In this document: positions 42,769 to 55,353 of the stretch, in pieces
How the letters are laid out: every line of letters begins with the position of its first letter
Numbering within the stretch: the stretch's first letter is position 1
Source of the DNA: Prostheceraeus crozeri
Taxonomy: Eukaryota > Platyhelminthes > Polycladida > Euryleptidae
Reading direction: 5' to 3'
Length of the DNA: 64,000 nucleotides
Assembly: GCA_907163375.1 (NCBI GenBank)
Contig: CAJQUW010011528.1
Span: forward strand, 62,001-126,000
Translations under genes and position numbers: made by a program
Notes under the pieces: model-generated
The model's database searches: none
Told to the model about the DNA's origin: nothing
The model's input: the letters and a program-made list of their open reading frames with translations, nothing else

Positions 42769-44004
42769 ATGAATAAAAGCGAAAATTTGGAAGATTTATA
42801 TTCACCGATTATAATTAAAAGTAATAAAAGTGATAAAAATGGTAAAAGTAATAAAAGTAATCTAAGTCGTCATAAATCTCTTAATGCATTAAATGATATT
42901 ATAAATAACACTAAGTTTCAAGATACACTATCCCCTCAAGATCCAAATTTAAATAAAGATGAAGTAGAATATGTAAAAGATATTAATATTGTAGATAATC
43001 CTAGATATAATACTATAGGTAATAATATATATAATAAAAAATATTTAGAGACACCACCAAAAAAAATTTTTTTCCCTAATTCATCTCCTAATAAAAAAAA
43101 TAGCACAATCAGATCTTACACGTCTTTGGAATTTTTTAAAATTTCATTGTATAAAAATAATGTTGGCATGTATTTTGATATTTTTTTTTATCATCTTGTT
43201 ATATGTATTGGAAATCAATGGGGTTACTTTCTAACAGAGGAACAAAAGAGGATAAATTTTTATAAACAAGAAATAAAAAATTTTAAAGGATGGAAAACTG
43301 ATGAGGATAAGATTAAGGATAAAATTAATAATAAAAATATTACACAAGGTAGAATGTATCAAGAAAATTCACATTTCATTGTTTATGGTAAAACAGGAAG
43401 TGGTAAGACTACGTTTATTAAAAAATATATAAACGAACATTATAAGGATGAAACGCAAGTATATATTTTTTGTATGCATACTTCTGAATGGCCACCTTTT
43501 ACAAACGTTTATAATGATAAACAATTAGATGAGTTACAAGATATGGAAAGTTTCGCTGGTACACCTGAAAATAAATCTTTATTAATTTTAGATGATGTTG
43601 CAAGTTTATCAAAACAAAAAAATATGTCAGAAATATTTACAAAAGGAAGACATCAAAATATTCAAATAGTTGTATTAGCTCATAAAGCTTGTGATGTAGA
43701 TAATAAGATTAGAGAAAACATTCAAACATTTTTTACAACTACACAAAATAATGCAGCATTCTTTAATGATCTTAATAAAAATTATAAAATAAATATGCCT
43801 TTGTCATATTATACACAACATACATATGGAATAATACGTGTTGATACCATAAGTGAACATATGCAAGTATATGATAAAGATTTGAATATATTAGTAGATA
43901 CCGAACATGAAAGAACTCTCAAGATTTTGATATTAGAATGTATGCTGTTACGGGTTATTATTTTCTTAATATTCCCAAAACATATGACTGAAAAATGTAA
44001 ATGA
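42769..44004 (+). CDS. Polinton 2 P-loop ATPase with long N-terminal extension
   Basis: A 411-residue frame. Residues ~1-200 are Asn/Lys-rich with no known domain. Then come Walker A G-K-T-G-S-G-K-T (about residue 208), Walker B L-L-I-L-D-D-V (about 275), and T-K-G-R-H-Q-N-I-Q-I-V-V-L-A-H (sensor-like, about 290). This is the A32/FtsK-HerA-type layout of virus genome-packaging ATPases. A second ATPase with a closer match to the usual Polinton form lies at 54569-55353. The gypsy insertion lies just after this gene. Confidence 0.8.
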   Translation: MNKSENLEDLYSPIIIKSNKSDKNGKSNKSNLSRHKSLNALNDIINNTKFQDTLSPQDPNLNKDEVEYVKDINIVDNPRYNTIGNNIYNKKYLETPPKKIFFPNSSPNKKNSTIRSYTSLEFFKISLYKNNVGMYFDIFFYHLVICIGNQWGYFLTEEQKRINFYKQEIKNFKGWKTDEDKIKDKINNKNITQGRMYQENSHFIVYGKTGSGKTTFIKKYINEHYKDETQVYIFCMHTSEWPPFTNVYNDKQLDELQDMESFAGTPENKSLLILDDVASLSKQKNMSEIFTKGRHQNIQIVVLAHKACDVDNKIRENIQTFFTTTQNNAAFFNDLNKNYKINMPLSYYTQHTYGIIRVDTISEHMQVYDKDLNILVDTEHERTLKILILECMLLRVIIFLIFPKHMTEKCK

Positions 44005-44039
44005 AAAATGTGGATAAATTATATTGTGAAAATAGATAA

Positions 44040-47000
44040 TTGGTTCAAACAGTCCTTACAAGGACAGATGGTACGTTCACAGTTATAAGACAGTCACAGC
44101 ACCAACAGCGTCTCCAGATTCTTCCAGGACCACAAGCCGTGGTGATCACGTCCGCAGCAGTTCGATGATCGTTCGCACACAGAAGATAGGCTGCAACACC
44201 GTCAACGGCTCTCGCCGACAACTTCGCTTGGAGAGACCAGATTGGGTCTCGCAGGCGTTTTTCATGCCGCGTTAAATACGTCTGTGAAGATTCGCTCACG
44301 GTCAACTACCAATTGTTTGGTCATCCATTGTCTGATGACATAGTCATGTGCCGTAGATAGCTGACATGCCGCGGAATGCATGCCGCGGAAAAGTTATTGC
44401 TCTAACAATGGAATGGAGATTACTCTCACAAAACAAAATGCATAATAAATGCATAATAAAGCAAGAAGACAAACTGCCTAGCACACAACACGCCCCACCA
44501 AAAAAAAATAAAAATCACATTTTTATTTAACTTCTCGACAAACGATCTGCTATGATGTTATCTCTCCCGGGTACATGTTGAATGATAATATTATATTCCT
44601 GCAACAACAGACTCCATCTCAAAAGTCTCTGATTGTCATTTTTCATTCTGTTAATGAAAACTAACGGATTGTGATCTGTGTAAACAAAAGTAGTCGCCGG
44701 CCTTTGAGGAAATACGGAAAGTGTCTCAAACTTTGAACCAAAGCTAGGCCTTCTTTTTCAATCGTACTGTAATTTCTTTCGTAATGATTGAATTTCTTCG
44801 AATAATATGATAACGGATGTTCTTTCCCTTCCTCATCGTCTTGAGCCAACAATGCACCAAGACCAAGGCCGCTAGCATCGACATATAATTTGAATGACTT
44901 TTCAAATGTAGGCACTGATAAAATCGGTGGTGATGCCAACATAGTTTTGACTTGTTCGAAAGCTACTTGGGATTCATTACTCCAAGTATGTTTTATTTTT
45001 GGGCTCGTGAGGCTTGTTAAAGGGTGTACAACATCTGCGTAATTTTTGCAAAATTTTCTATAATACCCAGCCATACCAAGGAATCTTCTTAGTTCCTTTC
45101 TTGAGTTAGGTACAGGAAAGTTTACAACGGCTTGAACTTTTGCCATAATAGGTTTTATTTTCCCATGTCCGATTTCAAAACCTAAATAGTTTAACGACTG
45201 TTTCCCAATCTCGCTTTTGCTGAGGTTGATTGTTAAATCGGCCTCGCCGATTCTTTGGAATAATTTTCGTATTTGTTCCAAGTGATCTGGCCAGTCATTA
45301 CTATAAACGATTATGTCGTCAATATATACTGCGCAGTTGTCTAAATTTTCGATGACTTTATTAGCTAGTCTTTGAAATGTTGATACGGCATTTTTTCATT
45401 CCGAAGGGCATAACTTTGTATTGAAATAAACCCTCTTCGGTGACGAAGGCTGAAATTCGCTTTGCTCTTCCTGTTAAAGGAACTTGATAATATCCTTTCA
45501 ATAAGTCAAACTTGCTGATTATTTTCGAATCTCCTACTTGTTCAATGCAAGTCTCGATATTCGGCAAGGGATAATTGTCTGCGATTGTCAATTCATTTAC
45601 TTTTCTATAATCGGTGCAAAAACGATGAGTTTTATCTGGTTTTGGTACCAAAATGCATGGTGAACTCCAATTGCTGTTGCTATTTTCTATTATGTTATGA
45701 TCTTTCAGGTATTTTACTTCCTTTTTCATAATTTCTCTCTTCTCTGGATTCATTCTGTACGGACTCTGTTTTATTGGCCTTTCTTCAGATAATTCGACAT
45801 CATGTTCTGCCCATGTAGTTATTTGCGGATGATCGGCAAATATTCCTTTGTGCTCTTTAATTATTTCTTTTATCTTTTCTTTCTGTTCGGAATCGACATG
45901 CTGGAAATGGCTATCAAGATTTTTTAATATCTTTGAATTATTCATTCTTGGCATGATGAGATTGACTTCCTCTTCTGCATCACCCGGCGATGCCAAGTTC
46001 GTCAGCGATGTTGCCGCTGCAGACTCCCCTGACGCAATCATAGTGATCGAAGTGCCTGTAGAATTTTCTTTTATGTCACCCAGTGCGGGCAAATTCGTCT
46101 GCGATGCTGACACCAGACTCTCCGGCGCAGCACCAGAAGGGTTTGACTCAGTTGTTGACTCTTCGTCTCGGTCGTGATATTTCTTGAGCATATTTATTTG
46201 ACACATTCTTTGTTTCTTTCTTCTATCCGGAGTTTCTATAACATAGTTGACTTCACTTATTTTCTTTTGTATCATATAAGGACCTTGATACCTTGCCTTC
46301 ATCGGATCTCCCGAGATTGGCAATAATAAGAGTACTTTTTCACCTTGCTGAAATGTTCTTTCTTTTTTATTTCTGTCAAATTGCTTCTTCATTTTACTTT
46401 GCGAATTTATTAGGTTAGCCTTTGCAGACTTTTGTATCTCAGTGAGTCCTTCTTTGATCTCAGACACGTAGTCTAACAAATTCGTGCTTTTCTTCTCTTC
46501 GCTGAGCATTTTTTCTTTCATCAACTTCAGGGGTCCTCTAACTTCATGACCGTAAATTAATTCAAATGGACTAAATCCGAGTGAATCTTGAACTGTTTCG
46601 CGGATGGCAAATAATAGCATTGGTATACCTAAATTCCAGTCCTTTTGATGTTCTTCACAGTAAGTTTTCATCATAACTTTCAATGTCTGATGGAATCGTT
46701 CTAACGCACCTTGAGATTCTGGATGATAGGGAGTTGAACAAATATGTTTTACTCCAAGTACTTCTGACACTTGACTAAATATCTTCGATGTAAAGTTCGT
46801 GCCTTGATCTGAGAGTATGAGGTTCGGTAATCCCACCATATTAAAGAAATTGATCAAAGCCGAACAAATATTTTTGGCGTTAATGTTTCTCAATGGGATA
46901 GCTTCTGGAAATCTGGTTGACGAACACATAATTGTAAATAGATATTCATGTCCCATTTTGGTTCGTGGTAAAGGTCCAACACAATCAATAATGATATTTC

Positions 47001-47367
47001 TGAATGGTTCTTCGCACGCAGGGATTGGAATTAACGGCGCTTTCGTAGGATCTAACTGATGTTTACCAACTATCTGACATGTATGACAAGTTCGACAGAA
47101 GTTAGCTGCATCTTTGTACATTTTCGGCCAGTAAAAATGCTTCAATATTCGATAATGAGTTTTGCGTACACCGGGATGACCACTTAATACGTAATACTTA
47201 ACCGTAGATAGATGACAAGTTGGACTTTTGCATGACATTGGAACTTGAAATGCATGCCGCGGAAAAGTTATTGCTCTAACAATGGAATGGAGGAGATTAC
47301 TCTCACAAAACAAAATGCATAATAAATGCATAATAAAGCAAGAAGACAAACTGCCTAGCACACAACA
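44040..47367 (-). mobile_element. Ty3/gypsy-type LTR retrotransposon with integrase ahead of RT (fossil)
   Basis: A direct repeat of ~115 bp containing TAACTTTTCCGCGGCATGCA (minus strand) lies at about 44376-44488 and 47252-47367. It represents the terminal repeats, which begin TGTTGTGTGC on the element strand. Reading leftward, the first domain is integrase: H-P-G-V-R-K-T-H-Y..C-x2-C, then D-C-V-G-P, S-D-Q-G-T-N-F and L-E-R-F-H. Next come reverse transcriptase (D-Y-R-K-V-N, F-D-L-L-K-G-Y-Y-Q-V-P) and RNase H (Y-V-D-A-S-G-L-G-L-G-A). Gag was not recognised. It has a few breaks. It is inserted in Polinton 2. Confidence 0.88.
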
Positions 47368-47399
47368 ATGCAAATACAAAACATTTATCAAATCAAGTT

Positions 47400-47722
47400 A
47401 TAGAACAAATAATTATCTTTTTAGAATCTGAAGCAAAAGTACCACTAAAAATTATTCCTGATACATTTTATTTTATTTTGATAACTATTTAAATGCAAAA
47501 TTTGGTATACCAATACCTAACAAATTACAAGACAATGAAACATTAAACTACTTGAAAACTGCAATAGATGATGTTAGAAACGGCTTAAGAAAAGCAACAC
47601 CAATAATATCTGATCTTAAATCTACATTTTCTGATGCCAAATCTACATTTAATGAAGCCAAGAAAACATATAATGATACAAATCCATTAATAAATAGTGT
47701 TAGTGAAATACTTAATAATTAA
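47400..47722 (+). CDS. Polinton 2 small helical protein, partial
   Basis: An open stretch ending at 47722 reads F-G-I-P-I-P-N-K-L and then a helical run with a doubled phrase (S-T-F-S-D-A-K-S-T-F-N-E-A-K). It lies directly to the right of the gypsy insertion. No family is recognised. It may be a tail part of a virion protein. Confidence 0.35.
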
Positions 47723-47825
47723 ACAAATTTATCATAATTTTACAGATATATATTTATATATTTATAATATTTTCCTTATATATATTTTTCATAATAAACT
47801 AAAAAAATGTTTTCTAATTTATCTT

Positions 47826-48164
47826 TTAATTTCTTTTATAATATTCTGTTTCAAAATTGTAAATATATGGATGAAGATTTAATTTATTTAATGTTTTTAA
47901 ATCATATACTGTTAAGTTATCTTTATTAATTAACCACCATAAATTATTAAAAGCCAAGAATACTCGAAAACTTCGAAGACAAAGGGGAAAGTCTTTTGTT
48001 TTAGTATATTTAGGTATACCGTGTTTTATTTTATAATCTCTTACAAATTGCATATATTTATGATGATAATAGAGTTTAACTTCTTGTTTAGGTGTAAGAG
48101 AATTTGTTGGATGTCTATAATTTTTTAAAACTGGTACTTGTTCTATCTTATACACTTCAAACAT
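47826..48164 (-). CDS. Polinton 2 small basic protein, unknown
   Basis: A 112-residue frame from the ATG at 48164, rich in Tyr, Lys and Asn. It is divergent from the polymerase gene across a 150-bp poly-A/T spacer. No motif is recognised; the clean start after an AT-rich promoter-like spacer supports it as a gene. Confidence 0.5.
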   Translation of the reverse strand: MFEVYKIEQVPVLKNYRHPTNSLTPKQEVKLYYHHKYMQFVRDYKIKHGIPKYTKTKDFPLCLRSFRVFLAFNNLWWLINKDNLTVYDLKTLNKLNLHPYIYNFETEYYKRN

Positions 48165-48317
48165 TTTTTTTTATTTTTTTATAAAAAAATTTATTAAAAA
48201 AATTTTATAAAAAAAATTTATTAAAAAAAATTTATTAAAAAAATTTTGCTAAAAAAATATTTTAGAATTTTTTCTTTAAAAATTAAAACACAAATTTTTC
48301 TTTAAAAAATAAAAAAA

Positions 48318-51300
48318 ATGGAAAAGTTTTATTGTGTCTTATGTGAAAAAAAGTTACAAACAAAAAGAAGTTATCAATCTCATTTACAAAGTAAAATGCA
48401 TTTACAAAATGTAGAACGAGCTGATGAAGGAAATATATTGAAATTAAATAGTTATAAAAACTATCTAGAAACATTACCTACTGATATAAAATTTAAAAAA
48501 ATGTTTGATGATTATTCACATTCGGAATATAAAAAAGTTTTTAATAGTGAAGATGAACATGTACCAGATGGGAGATATTTATTTAGCGATACTGATGAAT
48601 TTAACGAAATAGATTAATTTGATGAAGCTGAACGAACCGATGAAGCCGTAGCAAATATAAAATATTTATTTAATCAGTCTGTTGAATATAATGAAACCGA
48701 TGAAACTTTTTATAATGTATTAACAAACTTTTTCAAAATATTTAGGAAATCTTTCAAATGTTATATGAATGTAGAAGTACTTTATACAAAAAATGGACCT
48801 GATGGAATTCCTGAAGAAATAATACAAGGACATTTTACAAATTCGCAAGAAATTCATAATGTAAATGATATACAACCCATATTTGAATCGATGATACTTA
48901 AATTTGAAAATTGTATAATTGAAGCCCAGTTACGTGAATCTGGTTGGAGATTTGTTAAAATACTATCTAAGAAAATAGTAATTGATAAATATAAAAATAA
49001 TACTGGTGGTAGTTATGTTCCTTTACCTTTCAGTTCACCACAAATAATCAACATAAAAAATGAAGATGATTATTGTTTTCTGTGGAGTATTATAGCACAT
49101 TTACATCCTGCAGAATATCACAAAGAAAGACTAAGTCATTATGACAAAAAAGAAGAATACATAAATGAATTTGATGTTTCTGATGGCTTACATGAATTTC
49201 CATATGATTATAGTAAGCTAACAAAGTTTCATAAAAAAATAAAAATATAATAGAAATAAATGTTTTTGAATTAAATGTGAATTATATTTCTATTGGTAAA
49301 ATTACTCCACTTTACTCAGATTCAAAAAAATTTTATTTGAATAATAAAAATTTATGTCAATCAGAAATAGTATACAATAAAAGAGGAAACTACATGCATC
49401 ATAATATTTTTTACGAAGGAAAAATAATATGTACTGAAAAATTTGAAATTGGTAAAACACTATCACCAATAATGATTAATCATTATAATTATAAAGGACT
49501 TCATGATGATTATGATTACAATTATTCATCTTTATCTTCAGAATATCAACAAAAATCACAAAATTTAAATAAAAGTTTACAAAAATGTAAAACAGATAAT
49601 CAACAACAAACAAAAATATTAGTACAAGAATATGACCATAAATATCAAAATAAGATAGAAACGATTCAAAAATTAAATGAAGACAATAAAGAATTAAACA
49701 ATGAAGAAAATGAAACCAATAAAAAAATAAATGAATGTTTAAAAAAATGTCAACAACAATATAAAGAACAATATGATAAAGAATATAGTTATCAGTTACA
49801 AATATTAAATCAAAATTATCAACAGTCTGAAAAAAATTTACAAAGATATATCGACTTAACACATGAAATATATCAAGATAAACTTGAAAAATTAAAACAA
49901 ACAAAACAGCCAGCACAAGCTAATATATTATATTAACAGGGTCATTTTATATTGTGTGAAGATGTTTCTATATTTACAAAAACTTCAGATAATGCTAATT
50001 TTCCCTATCTCCAATGTATGACGAGCTTTAGAACTAAAGAAGAAATGAATAGACATTTGGAGAATTGTCAACAAAACGAAGCAGTTGAAAATACTTTTCC
50101 TAAAGATGATTATTTAATTTATAATAGACATTATTTGAAAAATAAAGTACCCTTTACTATTTACTGTGATTTCGAAGCATATAATGTTAACATAACACAA
50201 AGTTCTAAAAATGGTACGGGCCAAGCCCTAGAACCTTCGGTTTTTAAATATGAAAAAAGTGAACCTGAACAAAGTAAAGAAAAATATTTATTTGAACAAA
50301 AACCATTATGTTGGGGAATGTACATTCATTCAAATTATCCTGAATTATTTAAATCAGAATATTATCAATACGATGGTGAAGATAGTTCAGAAATGATTAC
50401 AAAGAAAGTAGAAGATTTACAAAATTATTTTTCACAATTGCTTGAAACAAATATACTAATGCTTCCATTAACGGATGAAGAAAAAAATAATTTTAATAAT
50501 GAAATAAAATGTTTTTACTGTGGAAAAGAATTTACAAATAATTATAAAACTGGCAGAGGTAGATATCTTGATAAAGTAAAAGTTCATGATCATCTAAATG
50601 GATTATATAGAGGTGCAGCACATAATTCTTGTAATCTTAATGCTAATAAATCTAAATATAACTTTGTTCCTTTATATTTCTACAATGGTTCTAAATATGA
50701 TTTCCATTTAATAATGAAAGATTTATTTTCATCTGAAAAATTACAACAACAACAAATACATGTACTATGTAAACAAGAAGAAGAATATTTTTCAATGCAA
50801 TTAGGTTGTATTAGAATTTTAGATGCATTTAGATTTTTTACTCCTTATTCATTAGATGTTATGGGAAAAACTTTGAAACCTGAACAATGTAAAATATTAA
50901 ATAAATATAATTTAAAACCTTTAAAAGGCATATTTCCATATGAATATATAACCTGCGGTTCACAGTCGAAGACTGATTTAACTGGAGATTTTAATTCTGT
51001 GAATAAAATTATGGAAGAAAAACAACTTCCTCCAATAAATAAATTTAAATCAACATTAAAACAATCACAATTATCTGAAGAAGATTATGCAGAAGCTGAA
51101 AAAAATTGGAGAGAGTTACATTGTAGAACAAGGTATGATTATACAATGAAATATCTTAAGATAGATGTGTTAATACTAGCTGATCTTTTTGAAAACTTTC
51201 GTGACATGTGTTTAGAATATTACGGAATAGATCCATGTTATTGTTATTCTACACCAGGTTTAACATGGTTAGCAGGATTAAAACATACAAGTGCTAAACT

Positions 51301-52765
51301 TAAACATTATAAAGAAAATACATATGATAAATTATTATTTTTTGAATCTGGTATTAGAGGTGGAGTTTCATCAGTTTTAGGTAATAGATATGTTAAGTGT
51401 TATAATAAAAAAGTATATCCTGATGATTATGGAATAATAGAACCTTTATCTCCAGAAGAAAGCGATCAGTTTATAAAATTGTTTAATCAAAATATAGAAG
51501 GACTTATATCAAATGAAGTTAGTCTAGCAGCAGTTGATGGAATCATGAGAGAAAACTATTTGTTATATTATGATTTTAATAGCTTATATTCTTCTTGCAT
51601 GATACAAGAATTACCAGCAGGTGAAATGACATGGTGTAATATTCTTGATTATCAAAAACACATGATGGAAATTATGATTTTGGTTATATATATGAAGTTG
51701 ATTTAGTATATCCTGATTATATAAAAGGCGCAACAAAATATTATCCTTTCTGTCCCGAAAACAAAATTCCCAATATAGAAGATTTTTCAGATTATCAAAA
51801 ATCTATAATGCCTAAAAAATACAGACCAACAAAAAAACTTATGTTAACACAAAGTAATAAAAGAAAGTATGTTGTTGAAGGAAGAATGCTAGATTGGTAT
51901 TTAGACCATGGAATGATTCTCACCAAAATACATCGAAAACTATTTTATCAAAAATCTAAATGGTTAAAAAATTATATAGAGTTCAATATTGAAAAACGTA
52001 AAATAGCTAAAAGAAATAAAGATGATTTTGGAAACGTGTTCTTCAAATTAATGAATAATGCATTTTATGGTAGGACTTTAGAAAATGTGCGTAATAGACA
52101 AAATATTGAAATAGTTTATGATAAACATAAATTTCAAAATTTAACAAGGAAACCTACATATAAAGAACTACTAGGTTCAGTGATGAACTATGTGCTGTAC
52201 ATTTACGTCGAATTAGCGTAAAACATGATGAGTTTTATTTTATTTGGATTCACTATATTAGAATTAGCTAAACTATTTATGTATAGATTTATATATTATT
52301 ATTTAGCACCTGCAAAAACTATAAATTACACTTTACAGATACGGATTCCGTTTTCTTAGAATTAACAATACCGTCTAATTCTTCATTTGATGAAGAAATT
52401 AATAAATAAAAGATATCATTCATCCTTCTGATTTATGTAAAGTAAAAGATGAACTAGAAGGAAATGAAGATTTCATAACAGAAGCTATATTTTTAAAATC
52501 TAAATGTTATTGTTATAACACAGCTAATAATATTAAAACACATAAAACATTAAAAGGAATTTCAAAGGCATCAGTGGCCAACCAAATAACATTTCAAGAT
52601 TATAAGAATACATTATCTAATAATGAAATAAAAGCAGCATGCAATTATAGACTTAGTTCAAAGAAACATAAAATGTATTTAAAAGAAGAACATAAATTAG
52701 TATTAGATCCATTTGATGATAAAAGAAAAATTTTATCTGATGGAATAACTACTTTATCTCTTTAA
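48318..52765 (+). pseudogene. pPolB: Polinton 2 protein-primed DNA polymerase B (fossil)
   Basis: It starts with a C2H2 finger (C-V-L-C..H..H, about 48333-48395). A central region holds S-G-W-R-F and G-S-Y-V-P-L-P as in other Polinton polymerases, and then a Gln/Lys coiled coil. The exonuclease domain has Y-C-D-F-E-A-Y (about 50163), Y-N-G-S-K-Y-D-F-H (about 50682) and Y-L-K-I-D-V-L (about 51150), with a C-x2-C/H-D-H-L-N-G-x-Y-R-G-A-A-H-N-S-C-N insert. The polymerase motifs are Y-D-F-N-S-L-Y-S-S (A, about 51570), N-N-A-F-Y-G (B, about 52050) and T-D-S-V-F (C, about 52345). It replicates the element from protein-primed ends. It is broken at several points. Confidence 0.93.
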
Positions 52766-52837
52766 TTTTCTAATTTCTAAAATAGTTATATTTAATAAAA
52801 TATAAAATAATATAATATAAAAATATAATATAAAAAA

Positions 52838-53630
52838 ATGGATAAAATTAGAGCTGATAATTTTAAAAGAATAAAACAATTAGAAGAGTTAATAAAACAA
52901 AAAAATATTATGAAAGAAAATCATCTTCAACATAGAATAAAAAAAGCTGGTATACAATCTGATATGTTTGACCAAGTAAAATTGACTGAAGAAGTAAAAA
53001 CTGATTATGAAAAAACTGTCGAACCATTTAAAACTCTTGAAAAACAAATTAATATAGCGGATCTAGTACCTAAAACACTATTAGATGATTATGGTTTGTT
53101 AGAAGCAAACATAGATAAAAAATTACCAAAGTCTATGTTATTTGAACATTCTACTTTCTTTTTAGATAAAAAATTATTTGCAAGATTTTATCTTGGCGGA
53201 AAAGAAATATTTCCACAACATTTACGGGGTTCAATTTTTACGCCAGTTAAATCACCTATTAGTTTAGATAGAAATTTTGTTGATCTTTTAAGAGGAGCAG
53301 ATTTAAAAAATTATGCTGTAGAAGATCTTATAACATATAAAGCTACGTTAGATAGAGTTGGTGCAGCAAAATCTCTTAGACGTTATAAACAATTAGAAAA
53401 TTTATTATCATCGGGAGTTAAAGTAGTGAAAGGTTTTAAAACAGAAACAACTGTTTTTTTCCAGATGATCCACAAGAATTATTAAATAGATTAAATATTT
53501 TAATATCAGCAATAAAAGAAGAACATAATTCTAGTTTCAATGAATTTCATGCTATATTGAAAAGACTGTTAGAAATGAAGATTCTAAATGAAAAGGATTA
53601 TAAAAGTATAGCTGAAATATGTTGTTTTTA
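52838..53630 (+). pseudogene. Polinton 2 protein between PolB and minor capsid (fossil)
   Basis: The start is a Lys/Glu-rich coiled coil. A middle domain contains L-D-D-Y-G-L-L and F-F-L-D-K-K-L-F-A-R-F-Y-L-G-G-K, and the end is helical with L-L-N-R-L-N. Genes of this position and size are regular in Polintons but their function is unsettled. It lies just before the minor capsid gene on the same strand. Confidence 0.55.
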
Positions 53631-53659
53631 ATTTTTTTATAAAAAATATTTATTCAAAA

Positions 53660-54448
53660 ATGTGTTCAGCAGATTTAGACAAAATTAATAATCAGTTAGA
53701 AAATCTGACAGAGATTTTGGGTTCATCAAAATTTAGTACGACGTTAAAAATTATAACAACTACGTCATCACACACTTGTAATTTAGAACCCATTCTACAT
53801 TTGGAACAAAATAAAAATTATCAAATTGCATTGACTAGTTTCTCCACATTTAACACTATTCAAAACGTTATCAAAGATGTGAATGACCAATTTAGATATT
53901 CTACTGATAAAGGTAAAACATGGAAAATACTAACTTTTCTTCCTGGTTCTTACGAAGTTGAATCAATATCAAATGAAATTAAGAGACATTTAGGTATAGC
54001 ATTTAAAGATAAGAAACAGTTACATTTTGCAGTTGAACCGGCAGTTAATAAATTTTCTCTTACTTTAGACGAAAATCATCAAGTTGATTTTAATCATGAT
54101 AGATCATTGTCAAAGCTATTAGGATTTAATAAACAAACTTATAGTCGAGGTTATCATTTAAGTGAGAAAATACCAAAAATAACTGAAATAAATTCAATTG
54201 TTGTACATTGTGACATTATTGAAGGAGGATATATAAATGGTAAATTGTCAAATTTAATATTCAGTTTTCCAGCTTTTACTGTATCCATTGGTTATAGATT
54301 AAATGTATTTCCACAAACATTAATATATTTCCCTATTACAAGAAAAACTATTAACAGTATTAACATTAGAATCACTGATGAGGAAGGACAAGAAATAAAT
54401 TTTGGAGGTGAAGAGATTATGATAGATCTTTTGGTTCGGGAGGTATAA
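53660..54448 (+). CDS. Polinton 2 minor capsid (penton) protein
   Basis: This protein has 262 residues from the ATG at 53660. After a short helical start it follows the Polinton penton pattern: N-Y-Q-I-A-L-T-S-F, G-S-Y-E-V-E-S-I-S-N-E-I, S-K-L-L-G-F, H-C-D-I-I-E-G-G-Y-I-N-G, F-S-F, and the C-terminal I-N-I-R-I-T-D-E-E-G-Q-E-I-N-F-G-G-E-E-I. It is a single jelly-roll that occupies the capsid vertices. The stop codon lies inside a hairpin (54437-54455). Confidence 0.88.
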   Translation: MCSADLDKINNQLENLTEILGSSKFSTTLKIITTTSSHTCNLEPILHLEQNKNYQIALTSFSTFNTIQNVIKDVNDQFRYSTDKGKTWKILTFLPGSYEVESISNEIKRHLGIAFKDKKQLHFAVEPAVNKFSLTLDENHQVDFNHDRSLSKLLGFNKQTYSRGYHLSEKIPKITEINSIVVHCDIIEGGYINGKLSNLIFSFPAFTVSIGYRLNVFPQTLIYFPITRKTINSINIRITDEEGQEINFGGEEIMIDLLVREV

Positions 54449-54455
54449 ACTCCCG
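54437..54455 (+). terminator. hairpin over the minor-capsid stop codon
   Basis: CGGGAG-GTATAAA-CTCCCG is a perfect 6-bp stem with a 7-base loop that includes the TAA stop. Its GC-rich stem stands out in very AT-rich DNA. It is comparable to the stems at the ends of the minus-strand virion genes. Confidence 0.45.
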
Positions 54456-54568
54456 CGCGAAGCTAGAGAAGTTTAATTTTCTTCTTATTATTCTTTTCTT
54501 CTTCTTATTCTTCTTCTTTATAAACAAAAAATAAAAATAAAATAAAAATAAAATTTTTTTTATTAAAA

Positions 54569-55353
54569 ATGAGTGAAGTACTACCATTACATAAAAAAAA
54601 CTTAAATTTATACATCATCCAAATTTATCTAATAAAGTTTTGTCAGTTATTTGTGGAAGATCAGGTTGTGGAAAAACGTATCTATTATTTAAAATTTTAA
54701 CGACTCCAAATTTTTTGGATTTTAACAATCTTGTAATTTATACAACAACAGCAGAACAACCCGTCTATCAATTTTTAAAATATGGATTTGAAAATAATCT
54801 TAAAAAAACAGCAATTGCTTCATTATTCAAAGAATATGAAAAATCTGAATATGAAGAAGAAATAAGTTCGTGGTGTGAAGAAGCAGCAAAAAATAATCAA
54901 TTAATAGAATCTGATAAAAATAAACACATAAAGATACAATTAATAGATGATAGTGGTAATATGCAAGATCCTAGTAAACTAGATAAAACAATGAAACATT
55001 GTGTAATTTTTGATGATTGTGTTAATGATAGAAATCAGTCAGTTCAGAGAATTTATTTCACAAGAGGTAGACATAATAACTGTAGTGTTTTTTATTTAAC
55101 ACAAAGTATGTATTCATTAGATGGAAGTGTTATTAGAAAGAATGCAAATATATTTATACTATTTGAAATAAATGCACGAAACTTATGTGATTTGTTAAGA
55201 GATTTATGTATAAGAGATAAAGATGAATTTAAGCATTCGTGTAATAATGCTTGGTCAAAAGATTGTGGCTTCATTACAATTAATACTGATAAAAAATTCA
55301 TGATAGAGTTATGGAAGATTTGTTTACCGAGTGATAAAAATATAGAAATATAG
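54569..55353 (+). pseudogene. Polinton 2 genome-packaging ATPase (fossil)
   Basis: Walker A is G-R-S-G-C-G-K-T (about 54655), Walker B is H-C-V-I-F-D-D-C (about 55000), and F-T-R-G-R-H-N-N-C-S-V-F-Y-L-T-Q-S follows. This is the standard A32-like ATPase of Polintons, set right after the minor capsid gene as in many of them. It pumps DNA into the capsid. Confidence 0.88.

Noticed and set aside
45848-47059. Plus-strand frames over the gypsy element
   Set aside because: They are antisense to the integrase/reverse-transcriptase frame and have no domains.
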